Source of the DNA: Azoarcus_F sp048158365
GTDB taxonomy: Bacteria > Pseudomonadota > Gammaproteobacteria > Burkholderiales > Rhodocyclaceae
NCBI GenBank assembly: GCA_048158365.1
Contig: JBLLNL010000006.1
DNA length: 64,000 nucleotides
Reading direction: 5' to 3' (one strand)
Position 1 is the first letter of the stretch. Every line of letters begins with the position of its first letter. This document shows positions 54,143 through 62,663 of this stretch, in pieces. The notes beneath the pieces were generated by a model. It was not told where the DNA came from and did not search any database. It saw only the letters and a program-made list of their open reading frames with translations. The position numbers and the translations under genes are program-made.

Positions 54143-54158
54143 CCCTTTCTGGGCACCA
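54143..54158 (+). other. attR core
   Basis: CCCTTTCTGGGCACCA identical to the tRNA-Leu 3' end. The preceding GAGTCCC of the tRNA is also present, but 7 bp (CTTACCC) are inserted between it and TTTCTGGGCACCA. Chromosomal base composition resumes directly after. Confidence 0.85.
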
Positions 54159-54263
54159 CTGTACGTGCGTCGCGGTGTATCGAGGTTCGTTCCACGCGGC
54201 GAACCACTCCACGGGCGACGATGAGGTTTCTGGTTCGACAGGATTGCCGGAAAAAGCGGCTAC

Positions 54264-54665
54264 TCAAAGCGAGCGCAGCGCTGCGTCCAGATCGACTCGA
54301 CGCTCGTCGAAGGATTCGCGCGGGAACGACACGAGTACGCCCACTCGGCGTGGTCGCCCCGGATTGACGGTGGAAAATTCCACCAGTTCGAGTTCGGAGG
54401 CATTCGCGACGTCTGCGCCGACCAGGGTGTTCATCGCGTTCAGGCGCACTGACACACGCTCGGGTTCAATGATGGGGTCCGCTTCGGCAATCGCTGCGAA
54501 GGGTAGCGCGTCGATCGATTCTAGATCAGTTTTTCGATCGAACCCACCTTCAACCGTGTTCGGGCAGCAGTCGAGGGGATCAGGCCCGGACGGGCGATCG
54601 CGGGGCGCGAAGGATGCACCGGCGCGGACCTGGTAGCGGCGGTCGGGGTCAAGCCGCTCGGTCAC
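54264..54665 (-). CDS. Hypothetical protein downstream of the GNAT gene (133 aa)
   Basis: The frame opens with a GTG at 54665 inside the 3' end of the GNAT gene (VTERLDPDRRYQVRAGASFA) and ends VDLDAALRSL. The middle (RVSVRLNAMNTLVGADVANA, LVEFSTVNPGRPRRVGVLVS) has a chromosomal codon pattern and looks like a real coding frame with a C-terminal beta-rich region. The family is not recognised. The N-terminal 40 residues are Pro/Arg/Asp-rich, so the true start may be further in. It is the first chromosomal gene after the element. Confidence 0.4.
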   Translation of the reverse strand: MTERLDPDRRYQVRAGASFAPRDRPSGPDPLDCCPNTVEGGFDRKTDLESIDALPFAAIAEADPIIEPERVSVRLNAMNTLVGADVANASELELVEFSTVNPGRPRRVGVLVSFPRESFDERRVDLDAALRSL

Positions 54666-55185
54666 CGCCCAGGTCGATTTTGACGTGCACGACACCGTCA
54701 TCCGTATGCACCTGCATCGGCCATCCGCAACGCTCGAAGACGGCCAGCATCGCGGCATTCTGCGGCAGCGTTTCCGCGGTAAACTTGCGCACGCCGGCAT
54801 CCGAGGCGATCGTTCCGAGATGCCCGATCAGCAGACGGGCGATTCCCAGCCCGTGGTAGTCCTCCTCGACCACGAACGCGACTTCGGCACTGCTGTCCTC
54901 GAAGCGGGCGTAACTCCCCAGGGCGATCACGACCTCCCTCTCCCCGCACTGTACCGTGCCCAGCAGGATCACGCGGGTACGGAAATCGGTTTCACGGAAG
55001 CGGTGCAGGTCGGCGGCGGAGAGTTCCTTCTTGGGTGCGAAGAAACGCATGTGGATTGTTTCGGGATCAAGTTTGTGGAAGGCTTCGACCAGCCGGTCGG
55101 TGTCGTCCGGACGTGATGAGCGAATGCAGATCTCCACGCCATTTCGCAACGTTTCCGTAACCCGATAATTGCGTGCATCGATCAT
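54649..55185 (-). CDS. GNAT-family acetyltransferase (178 aa)
   Basis: Starts MIDARNYRVTETLRNGVEICIRSSRPDD. The acetyl-CoA binding motif is AFVVEEDYHGLGIARLLIGHLG (Q/RxxGxA type as HGLGIA), preceded by a beta strand FEDSSAEVAFVV. The opening HMRFFAPKKELSAADLHRF is typical of the stand-alone relatives of the GNAT domain of Pat-type enzymes. It transfers an acyl group to an unknown amine or lysine. The gene overlaps the next reverse-strand frame by 17 bp. Confidence 0.85.
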   Translation of the reverse strand: MIDARNYRVTETLRNGVEICIRSSRPDDTDRLVEAFHKLDPETIHMRFFAPKKELSAADLHRFRETDFRTRVILLGTVQCGEREVVIALGSYARFEDSSAEVAFVVEEDYHGLGIARLLIGHLGTIASDAGVRKFTAETLPQNAAMLAVFERCGWPMQVHTDDGVVHVKIDLGGDRAA

Positions 55186-55445
55186 GAGTGGATGCTCTCC
55201 TCGGAAGGGTTGGTCGCCTGCCGACCGGGCGGGGCTCGCGATCCGTCTGAGCCGATTCTACTTGCGATTGCCAGCGGCTTGTCGATTGAGCTCGGTCTTG
55301 TGTTTTCGAGCCAGAAAGTCGTGTGGAGGCGCCCGCCCGAGCTTAGCATCACGGAACCGGAGGGTGTCCATTGACCGTTTCGGATGGGCACGTCTATGCT
55401 CGTGGGGCCTGTCGAGTGATTCGACTCAGATGAACGGAGAACGGA

Positions 55446-55733
55446 ATGAGTGGGGTATCCAAAGACGTCGGCGCGTTGACGGCCATCGGGGAACGGTTGG
55501 TCAAGACGCGACTGCCCCGGGCGCTCGAGATCAAGGAGCGGGTCGATCTCGGAGAGGTTCTGACCGATTACGATATCGGTTTCCTAGAAGAGGTGTTCGA
55601 GGACGCCAGAGAGATAGGTCCTATCCTGAGCCAGCATCCGCAATATCATGACATCGCGGCACGCGTGATAGCGCTGTACAAGGAGATCACGACCAAGGCG
55701 CTTGAGAATCAGCAGCGTCAGGGGGGTGAGTAA
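55446..55733 (+). CDS. Small conserved-looking hypothetical protein (95 aa)
   Basis: Starts MSGVSKDVGALTAIGERLVKTRLPRALEIKERVDLGE. It is helical and charged throughout (DIGFLEEVFEDAREIGPILSQHPQYHDIAARVIALYKEITTKAL in the C-terminal two thirds). The ATG follows CGGAGAACGGA. No cysteines, signal or membrane segment. The family is not recognised. It is just upstream of the broken ppk2 gene and may once have been cotranscribed with it. The 250 bp before it hold nothing recognisable. Confidence 0.6.
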   Translation: MSGVSKDVGALTAIGERLVKTRLPRALEIKERVDLGEVLTDYDIGFLEEVFEDAREIGPILSQHPQYHDIAARVIALYKEITTKALENQQRQGGE

Positions 55734-55764
55734 GGCCGGATTGGACGACAGGGTGGAGACGTTC

Positions 55765-56277
55765 ATGCCGAAGAAGCGCGACGATGACAAACGCGACAAA
55801 CCGGACAAGAACGACAAGGGCATCGTTCAGGGCACAGGCGATCAGCGCTCCGGTGGCAAAGCCGTGCCGCGGACGAAACGCTCCGGCAAGGAGTACGAGC
55901 GTCAGTTGGGGAAGCTCCATGTCGAACTCGGCAAGCGGCAGGATTGGGTGACACCGAAGGGTCTCAAGGTGTGCATCGTGGTCGCGGAACGCGATGGCGC
56001 CGGCAAGGGCGGCACCATCGAGGTGATCATCGAACGCGTCAGTCCGAGGGCGTTCCGCCTCATTGCATTTCCCGTCCCGACCGAGCGCGAGAAATCGCAG
56101 GTGTATGCGCAGCGCTATCTGCCGCATCTGCAGGCCGCGGGGAAAGCTGCCCAAACGCAGGATCGGTCGCTTCAAGGCAATCGATCATCCGTACAAATTG
56201 GTGCCCGACCGCTTCTGGTGGCGCTTTGCGCCCGCAGCCCACAGCCGCGACCGGACCCGCGCAAGCAGACCGCGTGA
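55765..56277 (+). pseudogene. Truncated polyphosphate kinase 2 (PPK2) gene
   Basis: The N-terminal part is a recognisable PPK2: KEYERQLGKLHVELGKRQDW, KVCIVVAERDGAGKGGTIEV (Walker A GRDAAGKGG-like), PRAFRLIAFPVPTEREKSQV, YAQRYLPHLQAAGK. Immediately after the LPAAG position, where the family continues into Walker B (FDRSWYNR), the frame turns into unrelated Arg/Pro/Ser-rich sequence and stops at 56277. About 150 residues of the catalytic core are missing, so it cannot be active. A charged Lys/Asp-rich leader (KKRDDDKRDKPDKNDKG) precedes the domain. The deletion joins it directly to the rarD region. Confidence 0.75.
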
Positions 56278-56305
56278 CCCGGTCCATCGAGCGCGGTTCT
56301 GGCTG

Positions 56306-57211
56306 ATGGCGGTATCTCCCAACCCTTCGTCAGAAACCGCACGTGGCGTAGCGTACGGCATTGCGGCCTATGCGATCTGGGGCTGCTTCCCGCTGTTCTT
56401 TTCGCTGCTGCAGGGCATCCCTGCGTGGGAGATCCTGGTGCACCGGGTGATCTGGTGCTGCGTGTTCCTGGTCGCGCTGATCACCGTGTTGGGCCGATGG
56501 GACGCGATCGGCGCAGCGCTGTCGCGCCGGCGCGGGTTCGGGCGGGTGCTCGCGTGTGCGCTGCTGATCGGTGCGAACTGGGGCATCTTCATCTACGCGG
56601 TCGAAACCCGGCAGGTCCTGCAGTCGAGCCTGGGTTATTTTCTGACACCGCTGGTCAATGTCGCGCTCGGCATCCTGGTGCTGAAGGAACACATGGCGGT
56701 GTTGCAGCGCTGGGCGGTCGGGCTGGCCGGGTTCGCGATCGGAATCCAGTTCGTGCTGATCGGACAGTTGCCGTGGATCGCGTTGCTGCTGGCGCTGACT
56801 TTCGGCACCTACGGGTTGCTGCGCAAGCAGATCACACTGGACGGGTTGTCCGGTCTGTTCGTCGAGACGCTGCTGTTGCTGCCGCTGGGTGTGTTTGCGC
56901 TGGCGTGGTTGCTGATCACCGACGCCTCGCATTTTCTGGACGACGGCATCCAAAGCTTGTTGCTGATGGCCAGCGGCGTCGTCACCGCGCTGCCCCTGAT
57001 GGCCTTCGCAGGTGCGGCGAGACGCCTGCGTCTGGCGACGGTGGGTTTTCTGATGTACATCAACCCGACCATGCAGTTCCTCACCGCGCTGGTCATCTTC
57101 AAGGAACCGCTGTCCCCGGTGCAGTTGATCAGTTTCGTGATGATCTGGGCCGCACTCGCGCTCTACTCGTGGTCGGCCTGGCGAACGCACCGGCGGGGTT
57201 CGGCGGCGTGA
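56306..57211 (+). CDS. rarD: EamA/RarD-type drug/metabolite transporter
   Basis: A 301-residue inner-membrane protein with about ten helices. The RarD signature opening ARGVAYGIAAYAIWGCFPLFF is followed by EILVHRVIWCCVFL, GANWGIFIYAVETRQVLQSSLGYFLTPLVNV and INPTMQFLTALVIFKEPLSPVQLISF. Length matches the RarD family (about 295 aa). Members export small metabolites; the substrate is unknown. The ATG at 56306 gives MAVSPNPSSETARG; longer in-frame extensions come from the ppk2 remnant. It is convergent with glnD. Confidence 0.9.
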   Translation: MAVSPNPSSETARGVAYGIAAYAIWGCFPLFFSLLQGIPAWEILVHRVIWCCVFLVALITVLGRWDAIGAALSRRRGFGRVLACALLIGANWGIFIYAVETRQVLQSSLGYFLTPLVNVALGILVLKEHMAVLQRWAVGLAGFAIGIQFVLIGQLPWIALLLALTFGTYGLLRKQITLDGLSGLFVETLLLLPLGVFALAWLLITDASHFLDDGIQSLLLMASGVVTALPLMAFAGAARRLRLATVGFLMYINPTMQFLTALVIFKEPLSPVQLISFVMIWAALALYSWSAWRTHRRGSAA

Positions 57212-57229
57212 TTCGACCGCCTTTGGGCG

Positions 57230-59812
57230 TCATACCTGCAGGTGGTCGAGCAGTTCCCGCTCGATCTTGAGCACATGGGCGTCCTGCGACAGACCGCGCC
57301 CGGTCAGCAGGAAGGTGTCTTCGGCGCGTTCGCCGAGGGTCGCGATCTTTGCCGTATGCAGGACGATGCCGTTGCGTGCGAGCACCTCGGCGACGCCGTA
57401 GAGCAGACCGGGCCGGTCCGCCGCGGTCAGGGACAGGATGTGGTGTTTGCCGGCCTCGTCCGGCCGGATGCTGACCTGCGGCGTGATCGGAAAATGCCTG
57501 ACGTGCCTGGACAAGCGGCCGCCGCTCGGCTGGTCGGGTACGCCGGTCTTGCTCAGGCGGTCGGTCAGTTCATGCTCGATCAGTGTGACGATGTCGCGAT
57601 ACTGGGCACGGTTGCCCGGGTCCTGCAGCATGAAGCTGTCCAGTGCGTAGCCGTGGCGGGTCGTGTGGACCTTTGCGTCCAGAATGGAGAGACCACGCCG
57701 ACCGAAGTAGCCGGTCAGGCGTACGAACAGATCCTTCTGGTCGCGCGTGAACACCATCACCTGCAGACCCTGGTCCTCTTCGGAGACCCTGGCCTTGATG
57801 ACCGGAACGTCGGACTCGGTACGATAGTAGAGAACGCGCGTATGCCACGCGATCTCTTCGGCCGAGTTGCGCATGAAATACACGGCATCGAGCTGGTTCC
57901 ACAGCGTCTCTTCGATGCCCGGGCGCAGACCGTAGTAGCGTAACAGGCGGCGGGCGTCTTCCTGTCGGTCGTCCAGTCCGAGCGCCTGCTGCGGGGTCGC
58001 GCCACGCAACAGGCGCTGCGTGGCGAAGAACAGATCCTCGAGCAATTTGCCTCGCCAGCCGTTCCAGACCTTGGGGCTGGTGCCGCGTATGTCCGCATGC
58101 GTGAGCAGGTAGAGCGCAGTCAGGCGTCGCTCGGTATGGACGTGCTCGGCGAAGCGCTGGACCACCTCGGGGTCGGAGGTGTCCTGCTTTTGTGCAACGT
58201 GCGACATCGCCAGGTGATGCTCGACCAGCCATACGACCAGATCCCGGTCTTCCGGGTCCAGACCATGCTGTTCGCAGAACACGCGCGCATCGATCATGCC
58301 AAGCTTGGAGTGGTCGCCGCCACGGCCCTTGGCGATGTCGTGAAACAGCGCGGCGATGTAGAGCAGCCAGTGACGTTCGAACCCGAGGATCAGGCGCGTC
58401 ATCAGCGGGTATTCGTGCGCATGCTTGCCCATCGTGAAGCGCCGCACATTGCGCAGGACCATCAGGATGTGCTGATCGACCGTATAGACATGGAACAGGT
58501 CATGCTGCATCTGGCAAACGATCCGGCGCCAGGGCGCGATATAGCGGCTCAGGATGCCGTACTGGTTCATCCGCCGGAACTCGTGCACGATACCGCGCTT
58601 CTGCTGCAGGATCTGCATGAACATGGCCTTGTTGACCGGGTTGGCCCTGAAGGCGGCATTGATCCGGTTGCGATTGAGCCACAGCGTCCTCAGCGTGCGT
58701 GCAGTCATGCCCTTGAGTTCGGAGCGCTGCTGCAGCAGCAGGAAGCATTCCAGCAGCGCGGACGGATGGCGTTCGAATATCCAGTCATGGCGGACATCGA
58801 GCAGTTCGCGCACGGCCTGGAAGCGCTCGTTGATGACGATCGCAGCGCCGCCGCGGTCCGGGAAAATGACCGTGCCGTAGTTCTGCAGCAGAATCGTATT
58901 GATCTGAGTGAGCTTCTTCGCGGTGAGGTAATAGCGCTGCATCATCACCTCGGAGGCCCGCTTGGCCGCGGTCGCATTGACGCCCATGCGCTGCGCCAGG
59001 TTCTCCTGGTAATCGAACAGCAACCTGTCCTCGCCGCGTTCGGTGAGATAGTGCAGCCGTATCCGGATGTGCTGCAGGAAGCGCTCGATGCTACGCAGGT
59101 CGCTCGCTTCCTCGCCGGTGATCAGCCGCTTCCTCGCCAGCTCGCGCCAGTTCTTGCCGAGGCCCGCGGCCCTCGCGATCCAGCCCAGCATCTGCAGGTC
59201 CCGCAGACCGCCCGGGCTTTCCTTGCAGTTCGGCTCCAGCGAGTAGGGGGTGTCGTTGAAGCGGGCGTAGCGCTGCTCCTGCTCGAGCTTCTTGGCCTTG
59301 AAGAACGCGCGTACGTCCAGGGTCTCGCGCAAGCGTTCGGCGAATGCGTCGAACAACGCGCGGTTGCCGTACAGCAGGCGAGCTTCGAGCAGGTTCGTCT
59401 GTATCGTGACGTCCTCGGTGGCAGCACTGATGCATTCGTCCAGTGTCCTCACGCTCTGTCCGATCTCGAGCCCGACATCCCACAGGGCCCCGATCAGATC
59501 GGACACCCTCGTCTGAGTGTCCCGGTCGGCCGGTTCGTGCAGCAGGATCATCAGGTCGACGTCGGAATGTGGGAACAGCTCGCCACGCCCGTAGCCGCCA
59601 ACCGCGATCAGCGCCGCGTCCTCCGGCAGCCCCAGGGCCTGCCACAGTTCGACGATCACACTGTCGACCAGCGCTGCCCGCCCCTTCAGCATCTTGGACG
59701 TCGATGGGCGCGCCTCATAGGCGGACCGGATCTCGGCCGTGCCCGCGGCGAGGCGCTCGCGCGCCTGCGCGATCAGCCCATGCTCGAAGGAGATGCGGCC
59801 GGACACCGTCAT
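57230..59812 (-). CDS. glnD: [Protein-PII] uridylyltransferase / uridylyl-removing enzyme
   Basis: An 860-residue bifunctional nitrogen sensor. The nucleotidyltransferase motif is AVGGYGRGELFPHSDVDLMILL (about residue 70). The central region resembles GlnE (CKESPGGLRDLQMLGWIAR). The HD phosphohydrolase domain has LFHDIAKGRGGDHSKLG and LVEHHLAMSHVAQ. Two ACT domains end the chain (LFVRLTGYFGRRGLSILDAK, LTAADRPGLLYGVAEVLARNG) and sense glutamine. It uridylylates P-II under nitrogen limitation, which releases NtrC activity. That is directly relevant to the NtrC/sigma-54-type aap promoter in this window. The start is 6 bp after the map stop. Confidence 0.96.
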   Translation of the reverse strand: MTVSGRISFEHGLIAQARERLAAGTAEIRSAYEARPSTSKMLKGRAALVDSVIVELWQALGLPEDAALIAVGGYGRGELFPHSDVDLMILLHEPADRDTQTRVSDLIGALWDVGLEIGQSVRTLDECISAATEDVTIQTNLLEARLLYGNRALFDAFAERLRETLDVRAFFKAKKLEQEQRYARFNDTPYSLEPNCKESPGGLRDLQMLGWIARAAGLGKNWRELARKRLITGEEASDLRSIERFLQHIRIRLHYLTERGEDRLLFDYQENLAQRMGVNATAAKRASEVMMQRYYLTAKKLTQINTILLQNYGTVIFPDRGGAAIVINERFQAVRELLDVRHDWIFERHPSALLECFLLLQQRSELKGMTARTLRTLWLNRNRINAAFRANPVNKAMFMQILQQKRGIVHEFRRMNQYGILSRYIAPWRRIVCQMQHDLFHVYTVDQHILMVLRNVRRFTMGKHAHEYPLMTRLILGFERHWLLYIAALFHDIAKGRGGDHSKLGMIDARVFCEQHGLDPEDRDLVVWLVEHHLAMSHVAQKQDTSDPEVVQRFAEHVHTERRLTALYLLTHADIRGTSPKVWNGWRGKLLEDLFFATQRLLRGATPQQALGLDDRQEDARRLLRYYGLRPGIEETLWNQLDAVYFMRNSAEEIAWHTRVLYYRTESDVPVIKARVSEEDQGLQVMVFTRDQKDLFVRLTGYFGRRGLSILDAKVHTTRHGYALDSFMLQDPGNRAQYRDIVTLIEHELTDRLSKTGVPDQPSGGRLSRHVRHFPITPQVSIRPDEAGKHHILSLTAADRPGLLYGVAEVLARNGIVLHTAKIATLGERAEDTFLLTGRGLSQDAHVLKIERELLDHLQV

Positions 59813-59818
59813 CGTCGC

Positions 59819-60640
59819 TTAGCCGAACAGATGGGCAAACGCGGCCGGTGGAGGCGGGCAGTCGGCCGAGCGGGTCAGGACCTCCGCGCCGCCGTCGGTC
59901 ACCAGAATGGTGTGCTCGAACTGCGCAGACAGGCTACGATCCTTGGTGACGATGGTCCAGCCGTCCGGCAGTTCCGAAATCGCCGCCTTGCCGGCATTGA
60001 TCATCGGTTCGATGGTGAAGGTCATGCCGGGGACGAGCTCGACACCGGTCCCCGGTTTGCCGTAATGCAGCACCTGGGGATCCTCGTGGAAGCGGGCGCC
60101 GATTCCATGGCCGCAGAACTCCCGAACGACGGAGAACCCGCTGCCCTCGGCGTGTTTCTGGATTGCATGGCCGATATCGCCGAGCCGTGCCCCCGGCCGC
60201 ACTGCCGCGATGCCGATCCACAGACATTCGAACGTGACATGGCAAAGACGCTTCGCGAGGATGCTCGTGCCCGCCTCGCCACCCACCAGGAACATGCGGC
60301 TGGTATCGCCGTGGTAGCCGTCCTTGATGACCGTGATGTCGAGGTTGACGATGTCCCCCCTCTTCAACGCCTTGGGGCCCGGAATCCCGTGGCAGACCTG
60401 ATGATTGACCGAGGAGCAGATCGACTTCGGATATGGGGTGTATCCAGGCGGCGCATAATTCAGCGGTGCGGGGATGGTGTGCTGCACGTTCACCATGTAG
60501 TCGTGACAGAGCCGATCCAGTTCTTCGGTGGTCACGCCGGGCTGTACGAACGGGGTGACATGATCGAGCACCTCGGAGGCAAGCCTGCCCGCGACACGCA
60601 TTTTCTCGATCTCTTCAGGAGTTTTTGCTTTGATGCTCAT
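59819..60640 (-). CDS. map: Methionine aminopeptidase, type I
   Basis: A 273-residue metalloprotease removing initiator Met. Ligands are visible: Asp in NLDITVIKDGYHGDTSRMF (two Asp), His in EFCGHGIGARFHEDPQVLHYG, Glu in GMTFTIEPMINAG and Glu in SAQFEHTILVTDGG. The start MSIKAKTPEEIEKMRVAGRLAS is typical. It is divergent from rpsB and upstream of glnD, the order known from gammaproteobacteria. Confidence 0.96.
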   Translation of the reverse strand: MSIKAKTPEEIEKMRVAGRLASEVLDHVTPFVQPGVTTEELDRLCHDYMVNVQHTIPAPLNYAPPGYTPYPKSICSSVNHQVCHGIPGPKALKRGDIVNLDITVIKDGYHGDTSRMFLVGGEAGTSILAKRLCHVTFECLWIGIAAVRPGARLGDIGHAIQKHAEGSGFSVVREFCGHGIGARFHEDPQVLHYGKPGTGVELVPGMTFTIEPMINAGKAAISELPDGWTIVTKDRSLSAQFEHTILVTDGGAEVLTRSADCPPPPAAFAHLFG

Positions 60641-60713
60641 CGTGGTCTTGTGGGGTCGGATAGATTGGGTTCTTGGTGGCGGTTTTCGGTTGCGCTGCTA
60701 CCGGTTCTCAGCC

Positions 60714-60743
60714 TTGAGTATACACGGCCTCTGAAGCTATAAT
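60714..60743 (+). promoter_or_regulatory. Sigma-70 promoter of rpsB-tsf
   Basis: TTGAGT (60714-60719) and a perfect TATAAT (60738-60743) with an 18-bp spacer. Transcription would begin near 60750, leaving a leader of about 200 nt before rpsB. Proteobacterial rpsB leaders of this size bind S2 for autogenous control; I could not verify the specific fold here. Confidence 0.7.
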
Positions 60744-60946
60744 CGCAGGCTTGTCCGCTTCAAGTTGGCGGGCAAAATCCACACGCCAGGCAATGTTCCG
60801 GAAGGGTCTGCGGTGAACGGTGCGGCTGACGGGTTCGACTGAGGCGTCATTTCAGGAGTTTCCGGCAGGCTCGCCGACCGTGGTTCGGATTGCGCAGGCA
60901 ATCATGCCGGGCGGAGGTCAAACCCTTTGAAATATTGGAGTACTAC

Positions 60947-61702
60947 ATGTCGGTAACAATGCGCCAGATGCTCGAGGCGGGCGTGCACTTCGGTCACCAG
61001 ACCCGTTTCTGGAATCCTCGCATGGCCCCTTACATTTTCGGTCAGCGTAACAAGATTCATATCGTCAACCTCGAAAAGACCATGGTCAAGTATCTCGAAG
61101 CCATGGACTACATCCGCAAGCTGTCTGCCAATCGCGGCACCGTACTGTTCGTCGGCACCAAACGCCAGGCCCGTGAGATCGTTGCCGAAGAGGCGCGGCG
61201 CGCCGGAATGCCGTTTGTCGATGAGCGCTGGCTGGGCGGCATGCTGACCAACTTCAAGACGGTCAAGCAGTCGATCAAGCGCCTGAAGGAAATGGAAGTG
61301 ATGGCCGAAGACGGTTCCTTCGACCGCCTTTCCAAGAAGGAGGCGCTGATGGCGTCCCGCGAAATGGGAAAGCTGCAGAAGAGCATCGGCGGCATCAAGG
61401 ACATGGGCGGCCTGCCCGACGCGATCTTCATCATCGATGTGGGTTACCACAAGATCGCGATCACCGAAGCCCAGAAGCTGGGCATTCCGGTGGTGGCCAT
61501 CGTCGATACGAACCATTCCCCGGAAGGCGTGGATTACGTGGTGCCGGGTAACGACGACTCCTCGCGTGCGATCCGCCTGTACGCGCGTGGTGTGGCCGAT
61601 GCGGTGCTCGAGGGCCGCAGCATGGCATTGCAGGACATGGTCGCTGCCGGCAGTGACGAATTTGTCGAGGTCCAGGAAGAATCCAGCGACGAGCAGGTCT
61701 GA
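60947..61702 (+). CDS. rpsB: 30S ribosomal protein S2
   Basis: A 251-residue protein starting MSVTMRQMLEAGVHFGHQTRFWNPRMAPYIFGQRNKIHIVNLEKT. Further marks are FVGTKRQAREIVAEEARRAGMPFVDERWLGGMLTNFKTVKQSI and PVVAIVDTNHSPEGVDYVVPGNDDSSRAI. The ATG at 60947 is preceded by TTGGAG, which decides it over the longer frame. First gene of the rpsB-tsf-pyrH-frr cluster. Confidence 0.97.
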   Translation: MSVTMRQMLEAGVHFGHQTRFWNPRMAPYIFGQRNKIHIVNLEKTMVKYLEAMDYIRKLSANRGTVLFVGTKRQAREIVAEEARRAGMPFVDERWLGGMLTNFKTVKQSIKRLKEMEVMAEDGSFDRLSKKEALMASREMGKLQKSIGGIKDMGGLPDAIFIIDVGYHKIAITEAQKLGIPVVAIVDTNHSPEGVDYVVPGNDDSSRAIRLYARGVADAVLEGRSMALQDMVAAGSDEFVEVQEESSDEQV

Positions 61703-61708
61703 GTGTCC

Positions 61709-61729
61709 GTCCGGGGCGCGGCCCCGGAC
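61709..61729 (+). terminator. Attenuator-like hairpin between rpsB and tsf
   Basis: A perfect 9-bp stem GTCCGGGGC/GCCCCGGAC with a GCG loop, 6 bp after the rpsB stop. There is no T-run. It probably tunes the ratio of S2 to EF-Ts message. Confidence 0.5.
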
Positions 61730-61763
61730 GTTGAATCAAGAAAACAGCAATACAGGAGTCAGC

Positions 61764-62654
61764 ATGGCGGCAATTACCGCAAGCATGGTCAAGGAACTGC
61801 GCGAGAAGACCGACGCGCCGATGATGGAATGCAAGAAGGCACTGACCGAAGCGGACGGTGACCTGGCCAAGGCCGAGGAGATTCTCCGTGTCAAGCTCGG
61901 CAACAAGGCGTCCAAGGCCGCAACCCGCGTGACCGCCGAAGGCATCGTCGGCACCTATCTTTCGGGTGACGGCAAGCTGGCCGCGATGGTCGAACTGAAC
62001 TGCGAGACCGACTTCGTCGCGAAGAACGACGATTTCATCGGCTTGGCCGCACAGCTGGCCGAGCTGGTCGCACAGAAGAGTCCGTCCGACGTGGCTGCCT
62101 TGTCGGCGCTGGAGATTGGCGGGCAGAGCGTCGAGGCGATTCGCACCGCGCTGATCGGCAAGATCGGCGAGAACATGAGCATCCGTCGTTTCGCGCGCAT
62201 CGAAGCCAAGGGGCAGGTTGCGAACTATGTGCACGCGGGCGCCCGGATCGGCGTGCTTGTCGATGTAGTCGGCGGCGACGAACAACTGGGCAAGGATCTG
62301 GCCATGCATATCGCGGCCTCCAAGCCGAAGTCGCTCGATGCATCCGGCGTGTCGCAGGATCTGATCGAGGCCGAACGCCGCATCGCGATCGAGAAGGCGC
62401 GCGAAGCGGGCAAGCCGGACGCGATGCTGGACAAGATCGCCGATGGCACCGTCCAGAAGTTCCTGAAGGAAGTCACGCTGCTGGGCCAGCCCTTCGTGAA
62501 GGACGACAAGCAGACCATCGATGCGCTGCTCAAGGCCAGGAGCGCCTCGGTTGCCGGTTTCGTGCTGTACATCGTCGGCGAAGGTATCGAGAAGAAGGTG
62601 AGCGACTTTGCCGCGGAGGTGGCCGAGCAGGCTGCCGCTGCTGCGCAAAAGTAG
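61764..62654 (+). CDS. tsf: Translation elongation factor Ts
   Basis: A 296-residue nucleotide exchange factor for EF-Tu. The N-terminal UBA-like module MAAITASMVKELREKTDAPMMECKKALTEADGD and the TDFV motif (CETDFVAKND) are intact. Two dimerisation-domain halves follow (ARIGVLVDVVGGDEQLGKDLAMHIAASKPKSL). The ATG follows CAGGAGTC. It is cotranscribed with rpsB across an attenuator-like hairpin. Confidence 0.97.
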   Translation: MAAITASMVKELREKTDAPMMECKKALTEADGDLAKAEEILRVKLGNKASKAATRVTAEGIVGTYLSGDGKLAAMVELNCETDFVAKNDDFIGLAAQLAELVAQKSPSDVAALSALEIGGQSVEAIRTALIGKIGENMSIRRFARIEAKGQVANYVHAGARIGVLVDVVGGDEQLGKDLAMHIAASKPKSLDASGVSQDLIEAERRIAIEKAREAGKPDAMLDKIADGTVQKFLKEVTLLGQPFVKDDKQTIDALLKARSASVAGFVLYIVGEGIEKKVSDFAAEVAEQAAAAAQK

Positions 62655-62663
62655 GGAGTCGTC

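Larger units (their letters stand above)
47015..54158 (+). mobile_element. Integrated element in tRNA-Leu, satellite-like (7.1 kb)
   Basis: Bounded by a 16-bp direct repeat of the tRNA 3' end. Base and codon use change sharply at both borders, with frequent AGG, CTA and ATA codons and dozens of CTAG tetramers, which are scarce on the chromosome either side. Contents: a tyrosine integrase reading inward from attL, a decayed 45-residue repeat locus, five reverse-strand genes (351, 218, 77 and 180 aa, plus a serine recombinase of 193 aa), and a 1.25-kb gene-free region. The 77-aa product resembles podophage small terminases. No large terminase, capsid, tail, lysis or conjugation gene is recognised. 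A phage satellite fits best; a decayed prophage or plasmid-like integrative element is the alternative. Confidence 0.8.

Noticed and set aside
47015..54158. Conjugative or restriction-modification island
   Set aside because: No relaxase, type IV secretion, methyltransferase or nuclease motif could be found in any frame of the element.
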